Shown here: positions 34,084-42,188 of the stretch, one piece after another | Layout: every line of letters begins with the position of its first letter | How positions within the stretch are numbered: the first letter of the stretch is position 1 | Assembly: GCA_002868905.1 (NCBI GenBank) | Contig: PKUA01000031.1 | Span: 1-64,000, forward strand | Direction: 5' to 3' | Source: Desulfuromonas sp. | Lineage (GTDB): Bacteria > Desulfobacterota > Desulfuromonadia > Desulfuromonadales > Geothermobacteraceae | DNA length: 64,000 nt | The notes under the pieces: generated by a model | Told to the model about the DNA's origin: nothing | What the model saw: only the letters and a program-made list of their open reading frames with translations | Database searches by the model: none | Made by a program: the position numbers and the translations under genes

Positions 34084-35124
34084 TCAGAACAGTTGAATGG
34101 TTTCCACGGTGATTGAAATCTCCTCGATGCTCGCACCGGTTTCGACCTGCAGCCCGTGGTCGGCGGTCTCTTCGTACATGCCGAACCGCTCTCCCGGCGC
34201 GGGAGAATCGCCGTAATTTTCACGGGCACCGACAAAGTATGTTCCTCCGCCGGGGAGATGCAACAAGAACCTGCCATCAGGCCCGGTCGGTGCCGACAGG
34301 GCTGCGGGACGCTGGTGACCGATGACCCGGTCAGTGTAGGCAAAAACGTGCAGGTTGGCTACCGGTTTCCCGGCAGTGTCGACCACCCGCCCACGCACCA
34401 GGGTGTTAGATGAGCGGCCGAAAGTCTCGCTCGAGGCGGCATCCTGTTGTTTGACCACAAGCGGCAGCTCGACCGCGACCACCTTGCCCGCCCTGGCCGA
34501 CAGCGGGTTGCCGGAGAAGATGCCGTAGAGATCGCCGGAGCGGACCGGACCCTGGCGTGAACCGTCCTCCCGCTTACGCGCAACCAGGTGGTAGTCGCTC
34601 TCCGGCAGGTTGTCGAAGGCGAAAAAGCCGTCCGGTCCGGTCGGAGCCGACATCCGGTAACCCTGTCCCTTCAACGCCTCGGCCACGTCGAGGTAGAGAT
34701 AGACCAGGGCACCTGCGACCGCCTGTCCGCCATGGCGGACGGTCCCCTCGATCGCGGCGCTGTATTCGTCATCATACGGTTCCAGCTTGATTGTCCCGAC
34801 CCGGACCGCCTGCAGTCCGGCCCAGACCTTCTCGGTTCCCACGGTCAAGGGATTACGCCCGTAAAAGGCGAACAGACCGCGCCCTGCATCCCTGGCGAAC
34901 AGGGCGTAATCGCCTGGCGGCAGGTCAAGATGAAAGATCCCGTCGCCACCAGTCGGTGCGGAGCTCGCCACCGGCTCACCGGAGAAATCGAGGTCGGACC
35001 AGGCCGCTACCGTGACCCCGGCCAGCGGGTCATCCTGCAACACCACCCTGCCACTCACCTCGGCCCCGAATACAAGGGTCGAGCCGAGCAGAAGCAGCAG
35101 CAGAGTACGGAACAGGATCATCAT
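34084..35124 (-). CDS. Exported three-repeat carboxypeptidase-regulatory-like protein (module 4)
   Basis: 346 residues, signal peptide ending LVFGA at about 21. Three transthyretin-like CarboxypepD_reg repeats of about 105 residues. Each has a G(D/T)Y-x-L-x-AR turn followed by a (Y/F)-x-G-x-NPL/V-type strand: GDYALFARDAG..FYGRNPLTV, SDYHLVARKRE..GIFSGNPLSA and GTYFVGARENYGDSPAPGERFG. The second repeat begins ALVYLYLD...ALKGQGYRM, a hallmark of the second repeat in all four paralogues. Probably a periplasmic or surface adhesion/scaffold module. It overlaps the beta-helix gene upstream by ATGATGA. Confidence 0.82.
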   Translation of the reverse strand: MMILFRTLLLLLLGSTLVFGAEVSGRVVLQDDPLAGVTVAAWSDLDFSGEPVASSAPTGGDGIFHLDLPPGDYALFARDAGRGLFAFYGRNPLTVGTEKVWAGLQAVRVGTIKLEPYDDEYSAAIEGTVRHGGQAVAGALVYLYLDVAEALKGQGYRMSAPTGPDGFFAFDNLPESDYHLVARKREDGSRQGPVRSGDLYGIFSGNPLSARAGKVVAVELPLVVKQQDAASSETFGRSSNTLVRGRVVDTAGKPVANLHVFAYTDRVIGHQRPAALSAPTGPDGRFLLHLPGGGTYFVGARENYGDSPAPGERFGMYEETADHGLQVETGASIEEISITVETIQLF

Positions 35125-36482
35125 TTCTGCGGGCCCGCCTTTTCGACCGCAGTCGGCAACGGCGGCCGGAACACCACCAGGTCGAGGACGTACTCGTCCG
35201 GACCGAATCCCTCGTAAACCACCTTCGGCTGGTCATGCCGATCCCAGAACAGGTCGAGGTTGGCGTCGTCCCGGGCAGCCGCGATTCGCTGGTTCTGGTC
35301 CCCCCAAAAATTCTCGGCGACATCGACCTTGTCGACGAATTCGGTCGGGGCCTGGGTCAGCATGGTGTTACGCGTCTTGCGCGCCTGGGACTCGGCCATC
35401 ATCAAACGCTTCGACCCGCTGCGCTTCTCCCAGTCAGCGCTCTGGTAGATACCGAGCCTGACCACCTCGGGGTTGGAGAGGAAGTTATTCTGTCGCACCA
35501 GCGGATAGGACGAGTAGTCGCAGAACAGCACCAGTTTATTTTGCTCGAAGTTATTGTGCCTGATTTTCGGGTTGGATTTCCGGTTATTGTAGATCGCGGT
35601 TTCGTTCTTGCTAAACGCGTTGAACTCGATCAGCGCCGAACCGTACTGGTCGTTGTGCACCGCCTTGTCGTTGCCGACAAATCGGTTGTTGGTCAGAGTG
35701 GGGTAGGCAAAGGAGAAGTTGACCACACCTTTCTCGTTGTTCTCAAACACGTTCCCATCGATCTGCGGGGTGTTCTTGGTCTGGTTGCAGAAGATACCGA
35801 CCTTGTTGTCAACGAAATGATTGCGCAGAACCCGGTCGGGATACGGTTGGGTGATCTGGACGCCGACCTGGCAGCCACTGATCTTGTTCTGTTCGATGAG
35901 TCCCTTGCTGTTGTGCGAGGCATAAATCGCCACCTTCGACAATTGTTCGAACCGGTTCCCCGTGACCTTGGGATAAGATCGCATCTCGATGTCGATCCCG
36001 ATCTCACCGCCGCTGAAATGGTTACCGGCGATCAACGGACCCGATTCACGCAGCAGGTTAATCCCATGTTTGCAGTTGTCGAAACGGGAATCCTTGACGC
36101 TGAAACGGGCGGCAATAGCGCTTATGGCGGTTTCGGCGTTCTCGAAGTGAACATGGCTGAACCGGGATTCGCCCCGCGGTTCCACCAGGTGAATCCCGAC
36201 CCAGCCGGGCGCCTCGAACCGAACCGGACGGTCGGCGGTTCCGAGCGCCTGGAGTCCTCCGCCGATTGTCAATTTCGCCTGCGGGTTGAGGACCTGGACC
36301 CGGGTTCCGGCCTTTATAGTCAGGGAGGCATCCGCTTCGACGATGGTCGCTTCCTTCAGGACCACGTCCCCTTCCCAGACGACCTCCCCTTTCAGGCGGA
36401 CATCAGCCTGAGAATTAAGCGGGAAGACCGACAGCAGACAGCAAACCAGCAGGGTCTTAATGAGCCTGTTTATGATCCACAC
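35121..36482 (-). CDS. NosD-like right-handed beta-helix protein (module 3)
   Basis: 453 residues with signal peptide (about 1-26, ending SQA). The N-terminal VWEGDVVLKEATIVEADASLTIKAG repeats the shared motif of the four paralogues. A long array of PbH1 coils follows, each near 22-24 residues with N-x-F/I patterns: ITGNRF-like, LIEQNKISGCQVGVQ, VLRNHFVDNKVGIF, IDGNVFENNEKGVV, LTNNRFVGNDKAVH, LIEFNAFSKNETAIY and IRHNNFEQNKLVLF. It ends with AENFWGDQNQ and a tail with DEYVLDLVVFRPP. GTG start with AGGAGGT eight bases upstream; overlaps the previous gene by 26 bases. Confidence 0.85.
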   Translation of the reverse strand: MWIINRLIKTLLVCCLLSVFPLNSQADVRLKGEVVWEGDVVLKEATIVEADASLTIKAGTRVQVLNPQAKLTIGGGLQALGTADRPVRFEAPGWVGIHLVEPRGESRFSHVHFENAETAISAIAARFSVKDSRFDNCKHGINLLRESGPLIAGNHFSGGEIGIDIEMRSYPKVTGNRFEQLSKVAIYASHNSKGLIEQNKISGCQVGVQITQPYPDRVLRNHFVDNKVGIFCNQTKNTPQIDGNVFENNEKGVVNFSFAYPTLTNNRFVGNDKAVHNDQYGSALIEFNAFSKNETAIYNNRKSNPKIRHNNFEQNKLVLFCDYSSYPLVRQNNFLSNPEVVRLGIYQSADWEKRSGSKRLMMAESQARKTRNTMLTQAPTEFVDKVDVAENFWGDQNQRIAAARDDANLDLFWDRHDQPKVVYEGFGPDEYVLDLVVFRPPLPTAVEKAGPQK

Positions 36483-37515
36483 GAATCGTCACCTCCTCCA
36501 CGTCGTCCCCTTCCTCGATGGTTATCCCACCCTGCTCTTCCTGACCGTAGCGGCCATACAGTTCACCGTCCGCGGCCGGGCCGCCGAACGATTCGCGCGC
36601 CAGCAGGTAGTAAACCCCCGTCACCGGCAGGGGGAGAGAGAACCGTCCGTCGGCATCGGTCGGGGTCGAGAAATAGTCCGGAGTCCCGGTCATCGCCGGG
36701 TCGCTGTAGGCGAAAACATGCAATCGTGGCGCCGGGCGACCGTCGTTCGTGACGACCCGCCCGCGCACCCCCTGGAACGGCAGATCCCCTTCCCCCCGTT
36801 CGAGCATCTCGAGCCGGGTGATGGTTTCGAGATTGATCTGGCGGATCTCCCCTTCGCGAATGGAGACCGGGTTGCCGAAGTAGTAGTTGAAATAATCGCC
36901 GATCTCGATCGGACCGAACCGTCCCCCCTTGAGCCGTTTTCGGGCCAGCAGCCAGTAGTCTCCGGGGGGGAGTCGGAGCCTGAAGTGCCCCTTCTCCACC
37001 GGCAGGATGTTGTAGCCCGGCCCCTTGAAACCGTCATCGGGTGAACGGTAGACGTAGAGGTAAACCCGTTCCAGCGGTTCCCCCTGGAAGGTGATTTCCC
37101 CTTCGATACCGGAGCGTTTTGCCTGTCGGGGCGGGTCCTCCTGCGGAATACGGACCAGGTTGAAACCGACGTTGGTGAAGCGGTCGGGATAGACTGTCAC
37201 CGGGCTGCCGCTGTAGTAACAGAAGTAATCCCCCGGCTTCGGTTTCCCGGCGAAGCTGCGTGCCGTCAGGACATATTGACCCGGCGGCAGCGCAAGGGTG
37301 TAGGTTCCATCAAGCCCGGTCGGCTCGGAGACCGCGACCGCCTTGTCGGCAGGGATGTCGACAATCTGCCGATAGGCCCGCACCTTGAGTCCCGGAATCA
37401 GTTCCCCGCGCCAGGAGATCCGTCCCTTGACGCCGGAGTCAGCCAGGGAAGGACCGGCCGCCAGGGTCAGCAGCAGGGCCAATAACAGAATGCGAATCGG
37501 AGCCGGAAACTTCAC
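36457..37515 (-). CDS. Exported three-repeat carboxypeptidase-regulatory-like protein (module 3)
   Basis: 352 residues, signal peptide ending SLADS near 27. Repeats: GQYVLTARSFAGKPKPGDYF with YYSGSPVTV; GDYWLLARKRLKGGRFGP with YYFGNPVSI; GVYYLLARESFGGPAADGELYG. The second repeat opens RVYLYVYRSPDDGFKGPGY, matching its paralogues position for position. GTG start; only a weak GAAAG upstream, four bases after the beta-helix gene of module 2 ends. Same inferred role as the other members. Confidence 0.82.
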   Translation of the reverse strand: MKFPAPIRILLLALLLTLAAGPSLADSGVKGRISWRGELIPGLKVRAYRQIVDIPADKAVAVSEPTGLDGTYTLALPPGQYVLTARSFAGKPKPGDYFCYYSGSPVTVYPDRFTNVGFNLVRIPQEDPPRQAKRSGIEGEITFQGEPLERVYLYVYRSPDDGFKGPGYNILPVEKGHFRLRLPPGDYWLLARKRLKGGRFGPIEIGDYFNYYFGNPVSIREGEIRQINLETITRLEMLERGEGDLPFQGVRGRVVTNDGRPAPRLHVFAYSDPAMTGTPDYFSTPTDADGRFSLPLPVTGVYYLLARESFGGPAADGELYGRYGQEEQGGITIEEGDDVEEVTIRVDHKQAH

Positions 37516-37519
37516 GTTG

Positions 37520-38707
37520 TTATTCTTTCAGCCAGTCGATGGGAGAGGTGCGCCACGGTGCGTAACGCACCTTGTCGAGCGGCCAGCTCCCGTCCCCATC
37601 CTCGAAAACAGGTCGGTCGCGACCGTCATCGATGAAGGAGAGGTTGCCGTCGGCGCCTTTGCGGGTCAATTCATCGAGCGCGGTCTCCCCCCACCAGTTG
37701 TCGGTCGCGTCGATGGACCCGTCGAGCTGATGCGGTTTCCGCTCAGACTCGCTGACGCTCTGGCGCGGCTGCGATCCAAACACACTTTTGCCGGCCTCAA
37801 GCTCACGGGTGGCGGAGCCGAGCTGCTCCTCCCACTGGCGGGACTGGTGTTCGAGATAGACCGCCGCCTTGTTCCCCGACAGGTCGTTGCCGTGCAGCAC
37901 CGGATAGCTGGAGAACGCAATGCTGACGCCGATATCGTTGGAGCTGACCCGGTTCTGCTCGACCACGGCGTCGGAACGCCGATGGATCTTCAAACCGACC
38001 TTGTTGTCGCGGATGTCGTTACGCCGCAGGGTAGGTCGCGCCGCCTTGTCGACCAGGACGGCAACCTCGTTGCCGGTCAAACAGTTCTCGACCAGCTCCG
38101 GATCGCTGCCGAAGTGACTGATCATCAGGCCGGTCGGGTTATCGTTGAAGATGTTGCCGACAAATCGGCGCGGGGTGGAGCGATAGATATAGACGCCGAA
38201 TTTGCCGTTGCGCTCGAAACGGTTGTCGACCACACCGGCGGTGCTGCCGTCTTTCAGGAACAGACCGACCCGCAGATTGTCGCGGAACAGGGAGCCGCTG
38301 ACCGTCGCGTCGCTCTTCTGGCGCAACTCCAGCCCGATCCGGTTGTTTCTGAAAGTCACCCCTTCGATGCGGGGCGAGCCCCCGCCGACCGTGAGGCCGG
38401 TTCGGGCGCCGGAAATTTCACCGCCGACGACCATGGTGTCGATGCCGACCCCCTTGAGGGTAATCCCGGTCCATTGATCACCGGTCAGCACCGCATCCCG
38501 CACCACCAGTCGGCCGGCCACCTCGAGGCCGACCCCGTCGAAGACGATGCGACTGTCCGGTTGAATCCGCAGGGTCGCGCCTGCCTCGACCCGGACTTGC
38601 TCCCTGATGGTTTTTTCCCCCTGCCAGACCGTCTCGCCGGTGAGACTCAGGCTGAAAGCGCTCGCAGGGATCATGCATATTAAGATGGTTACCAGGAATT
38701 TCACCAT
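37520..38707 (-). CDS. NosD-like right-handed beta-helix protein (module 2)
   Basis: 395 residues, signal peptide (about 1-19). Shared opening VWQGEKTIREQVRVEAGATLRIQPDSRIVFDG, then PbH1 coils such as IEGVTFRNNRIGLEL, VSGSLFRDNLRVGLF, VVDNRFERNGKFGVYI, FVGNIFNDNPTGLM, LVENCLTGNEVAVLV, LRRNDIRDNKVGLKI and VEQNRVSSNDIGVSI. The closing NWWGETALDELTRKG corresponds to the NxWG caps of the other three. Overlaps the carboxypeptidase-like gene upstream by 7 bases. Confidence 0.85.
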   Translation of the reverse strand: MVKFLVTILICMIPASAFSLSLTGETVWQGEKTIREQVRVEAGATLRIQPDSRIVFDGVGLEVAGRLVVRDAVLTGDQWTGITLKGVGIDTMVVGGEISGARTGLTVGGGSPRIEGVTFRNNRIGLELRQKSDATVSGSLFRDNLRVGLFLKDGSTAGVVDNRFERNGKFGVYIYRSTPRRFVGNIFNDNPTGLMISHFGSDPELVENCLTGNEVAVLVDKAARPTLRRNDIRDNKVGLKIHRRSDAVVEQNRVSSNDIGVSIAFSSYPVLHGNDLSGNKAAVYLEHQSRQWEEQLGSATRELEAGKSVFGSQPRQSVSESERKPHQLDGSIDATDNWWGETALDELTRKGADGNLSFIDDGRDRPVFEDGDGSWPLDKVRYAPWRTSPIDWLKE

Positions 38708-39768
38708 ATCTCCCTCACCGTGATGACACCGAGATCGACCGTCCTACCTGACGCGATGTCGGCTCGATGGTCGGCCCGGCCGTCGAAGGTGCCGACCCAT
38801 TCGCCCGGTTCGAGCGGACCACCGAAATTGCTGCGCGCACCGATATAGTAGCTGCCACCACTGCCGAGATTGATCCGGAAGCGGCCGTCACCACCGGTCT
38901 GCGCGGAGATGTAGCTCGGCTTGCCGACCATGCCGCTGTCGATGTAGGCGAACAGGTAGATGCCGTCAACCGGTTCTCCGTCCCCATTGGCGACCAGGCC
39001 GACGAAAGCGGTTTCGGTCGTGGCGAACTTACCCGCAGCCTGCTGCTGTTGAAATGATTCGTTGCTGACCGGGCGGAGCGTCAGGTCAGCCAACCTGCTC
39101 TCGCTGCCACGCGAGAGTCTGACCGGGTTGTCCGGGTGGACTCCGTTGAGATCGCCCGGTGTCGGTTCGCCGAGGCGCCCTCCGACGCCCCTCTTTCGCG
39201 CTGCCAGCCAGTATTCTCCCTGCGGCAGCGGAATACGATAGGTCCCGGCATCATCGGTTTGGACCGAGGTTGCATAGGACGGCCCTTTCAGATCGACGCT
39301 CGCTTCGGTGTAGACATAGACGAACGCTCCGGTGACCGGCTCCCCCTCCGAGACCACTCGACCCAGCAGGGCGGTACCCGGTTCGGGAACCAGCTTGCCG
39401 CTCCGTCCCATCTCCTGCAGGGCAAACGGCGGCACCTCGACCATGCCGTTTTCCACCGCGACCGGGTTGGTCGGGCATTCCGCCATCAGCATGCGGGGGC
39501 GGCCATCCTCCCCGTTCTCCCGCTTTTTGCCGATGATGAAGTAATTTCCACTCGGCAACTCGAGTTGATAACGGCCATCCTGACCGGTTTCTCCGACGAC
39601 AAACGGCTGGGTCTTGCGATCCTTCCCCGACTTCAGGTAGACCTCGACCGTGGCACCGGAGATTGCGGACCCTGCAAACCGCAGTTCTCCCGAAATGCCG
39701 CTGCCGCTCTCCGTGGTACAACCTGCCAGAAGCAGGAGGGAGGAGAATAACAGACCGAGACGTTTCAT
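38701..39768 (-). CDS. Carboxypeptidase-regulatory-like lipoprotein (module 2)
   Basis: About 355 residues. ATG 39768 is preferred to TTG 39771 because it overlaps the preceding stop as TGATG. Lipobox LLLAGCTTE (Cys near 17). Three repeats: GNYFIIGKKRENGED with CPTNPVAV; GEYWLAARKRGVGGRLGEPTPGDLNG with PDNPVRL; GSYYIGARSNFGGPLEPGEWVG. The second repeat opens AFVYVYTEASVDLKGPSY. It would be anchored to the outer or inner membrane facing the periplasm. Confidence 0.82.
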   Translation of the reverse strand: MKRLGLLFSSLLLLAGCTTESGSGISGELRFAGSAISGATVEVYLKSGKDRKTQPFVVGETGQDGRYQLELPSGNYFIIGKKRENGEDGRPRMLMAECPTNPVAVENGMVEVPPFALQEMGRSGKLVPEPGTALLGRVVSEGEPVTGAFVYVYTEASVDLKGPSYATSVQTDDAGTYRIPLPQGEYWLAARKRGVGGRLGEPTPGDLNGVHPDNPVRLSRGSESRLADLTLRPVSNESFQQQQAAGKFATTETAFVGLVANGDGEPVDGIYLFAYIDSGMVGKPSYISAQTGGDGRFRINLGSGGSYYIGARSNFGGPLEPGEWVGTFDGRADHRADIASGRTVDLGVITVREIW

Positions 39769-42188
39769 CAATTCTCACTTCTCCAGCCGAGCAGGGCGAG
39801 TGCGCCCACGGCGTAGACCGCACCACCGCTCAGCAGAGTGACGGTAAACCCGGCGTTCATGGCGATGACCACCGCCAGCAGGGCGCCAAAAACACTGGTC
39901 GCGCCGTTGACTCCCCAGCTCCAGGCAACCGCAGCGGCGTCACCGTGCAGCAACCGCATCCCGAGCGGAAGCGGAAATCCGAGCAGCAGCCCGAGCGGGA
40001 CCAGCAGCATCACCGACGCAAAGCAGCGTACAAGAATCGGCGCTGCGAGCATGGAATCGAGCAGCATGGCGAGACCGTAACTGTAGAACTGACTGAGCAA
40101 GACCAGTGCCAACAGCACCGTCAGCAACCACCTCTTCTCCCGGCCGGGGGGCACCCGCGCAGCCAGCAGGCTGCCAAAACCGGAGAAGACCAGCAGGGCG
40201 CAGAGAATCACCGCCAGGGCGTAAATCGGCGGGCCGAGGAACAGGATAAACTGGCGGAGCATACCGATCTCAAGCAACATGAAGCCGAGACCGAGGCAAC
40301 TGAAATAGAGCAGGCGACGCCATCCTCCCCGGGCGAGCAGAGCTCTCCCCCGCAACAGGCTCAGGGGGAGGAGCAGACAGACGAGGACGAGGGCCGTCAC
40401 CACCACCAGCAGATTGCGCAGGGTCAAAATCGCCCGGTCCGAAAACGGAATCTCAGTCGGGAAGAAAAAGAGGTTGAGGAAGTCTCCCGGCTTGAACATG
40501 TAGTAAAAAAACGGCTTATCATCGCTGGTCGGCCGGACATCGAACGGGATCGAATCATAGAAGATCGGGTTGCCGTCGCTCTGAACCAGGCGGTGGAATG
40601 GGTCATTCCCGTCCCGCCGGTCGGGGAGCAGCACCTCCTGGAAAGCCAGATCCGCAGTCATTGTCCTCAGCGCGGCGATCTCTTCCGCAGTGAAGGGGCT
40701 CTTCTTCAGCATGAAGTTCGCCAGCCCCCGCTCCTTGATCACCGCAATATGCGCGGCCGGGTCAGTCACCCCCTGCTCCCGCAGAAAGGCGAGACCGAGG
40801 GAGACCAGGCGCAGGCTCTCCCGCTCGTAGATGAAACGGGATATGGTCAGGATGCCATCGTCGCTGAGGTGCTCCCAGTAGTCGCGGAACGCCTCGAGGG
40901 TATAGAGGTTGTTTTCCGACAGGGTGAAGGCACCGGCGGACGGCGGCATCCGCCCGAACACGGCCGACGCCTGAATCACGTCCCAGGCTCTTTGCTGGCG
41001 CCGAATCCAGCTTCTCCCTTCGTCAACCGCGAGCTCCACGCCAGGACGTCGATACAGCTCGCCGGTGAAGGAGCCGAACCGATCGTTGACCGCTTCGGCA
41101 ACCAGCGGGTTGAGTTCGAGCGCAGTCACCTTCGAAGCCCCTCCGGCCAGGGCCGCCAACACGTCCTTACCACCGCCGGGTCCGATCACCAGGCCGGTCG
41201 GCTGCTGCTTGATCCGGTAAGCGAGAGCGATGACATTGTGGCGGAAGAAGTCGAAATTCTCCCCGTCATCCCAGCGATACATGGTGGTGTAGCCGGTATC
41301 GTCGATCACCACGCCGAGCTGCTCGGGGATCGATCCCCGGAAGCGGCGCGACAGCCCCCAGGCCTGCTCCTCCCCCTCCCCGCGCACCGGGTAGACGGCG
41401 ACCCGGGAGAAGGAGTTCCAGCCGCTCCAGAGGATATTCGGCTCGTAGCGTCCACGCACGAAACGGACCCCGGCGTAATCATACAGATAGTTGCCGATCC
41501 CGGCGGCCAGCAGCACCAGGCCGATAATGAGCGGTACGACCCTGATTCCCCTTCCCCGATCAGGGGAGAGCAGCCAGGCGGCAAACAGTCCGACCAAACC
41601 GATGGCAAGCAGGCCGGTCATGCCGCCGACCAGCTTGAGGATCGGGATAATCAGCAGGCAGCCTGCGCCAGCTCCGAGCAGGTCCCAGCTGTAAAGCCGG
41701 CCGATCGAAGCGAGGTGCCGCCTGAGCAGCAGGGTGATACCGAGTCCGCTGCAGAAAAACGGCAGGGCAGTCAGCAGGTAAAGCAGGGTCAGGGAGAGCA
41801 GCATGTCGACCGGCAGGTCGACGTTGTTGAACCCCTGCTGAAACGGCTGGAAATGGGTCTGGTGAAAAAACGACAGGATCTTGAAACCGACCTGCGGCTG
41901 CAACCGGAACCAGACGAACAGTCCGAAGAAGAAGCTGACGCTCAAGGCGAACGCGACTCCGCAAAGGGAAGCCTGCCGTTCGGTCTTGTCGGGCGGGAAC
42001 CAGTCGGCTTTCAGGTAAACAAGCAGGGCGGCGAGGGAGATGCCGAACAGCGCCAGAGAGATCGCCATCGAGGCGAAATGGTACCACATGATGACGGCGA
42101 AGATCCGGGTCAGGATCAGCTCGTACATCAGGGTCGCCAGGGAAAGAACGAACATCCCCCAGCAGGTGCGGCGCGTCAGATCAATCAC
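39768..42188 (-). CDS. Polytopic spermidine-synthase-like membrane protein
   Basis: 806 residues. An N-terminal hydrophobic region (about 10-235) with several helices beginning MYELILTRIFAVIMWYHFASMAISLALFG, a central SAM-dependent transferase-like domain (about 260-560) with LVIGPGGGKDVLAALAGGASKVTALELNP, and a C-terminal helix bundle (about 585-800). This architecture is a known but uncharacterised branch of the spermidine synthase superfamily; polyamine synthesis by it is unproven. It sits between modules 1 and 2, with GTGA overlap to the PQQ fusion gene. It could modify a lipid, peptide or amine that the exported proteins handle. Confidence 0.85.
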   Translation of the reverse strand: MIDLTRRTCWGMFVLSLATLMYELILTRIFAVIMWYHFASMAISLALFGISLAALLVYLKADWFPPDKTERQASLCGVAFALSVSFFFGLFVWFRLQPQVGFKILSFFHQTHFQPFQQGFNNVDLPVDMLLSLTLLYLLTALPFFCSGLGITLLLRRHLASIGRLYSWDLLGAGAGCLLIIPILKLVGGMTGLLAIGLVGLFAAWLLSPDRGRGIRVVPLIIGLVLLAAGIGNYLYDYAGVRFVRGRYEPNILWSGWNSFSRVAVYPVRGEGEEQAWGLSRRFRGSIPEQLGVVIDDTGYTTMYRWDDGENFDFFRHNVIALAYRIKQQPTGLVIGPGGGKDVLAALAGGASKVTALELNPLVAEAVNDRFGSFTGELYRRPGVELAVDEGRSWIRRQQRAWDVIQASAVFGRMPPSAGAFTLSENNLYTLEAFRDYWEHLSDDGILTISRFIYERESLRLVSLGLAFLREQGVTDPAAHIAVIKERGLANFMLKKSPFTAEEIAALRTMTADLAFQEVLLPDRRDGNDPFHRLVQSDGNPIFYDSIPFDVRPTSDDKPFFYYMFKPGDFLNLFFFPTEIPFSDRAILTLRNLLVVVTALVLVCLLLPLSLLRGRALLARGGWRRLLYFSCLGLGFMLLEIGMLRQFILFLGPPIYALAVILCALLVFSGFGSLLAARVPPGREKRWLLTVLLALVLLSQFYSYGLAMLLDSMLAAPILVRCFASVMLLVPLGLLLGFPLPLGMRLLHGDAAAVAWSWGVNGATSVFGALLAVVIAMNAGFTVTLLSGGAVYAVGALALLGWRSEN

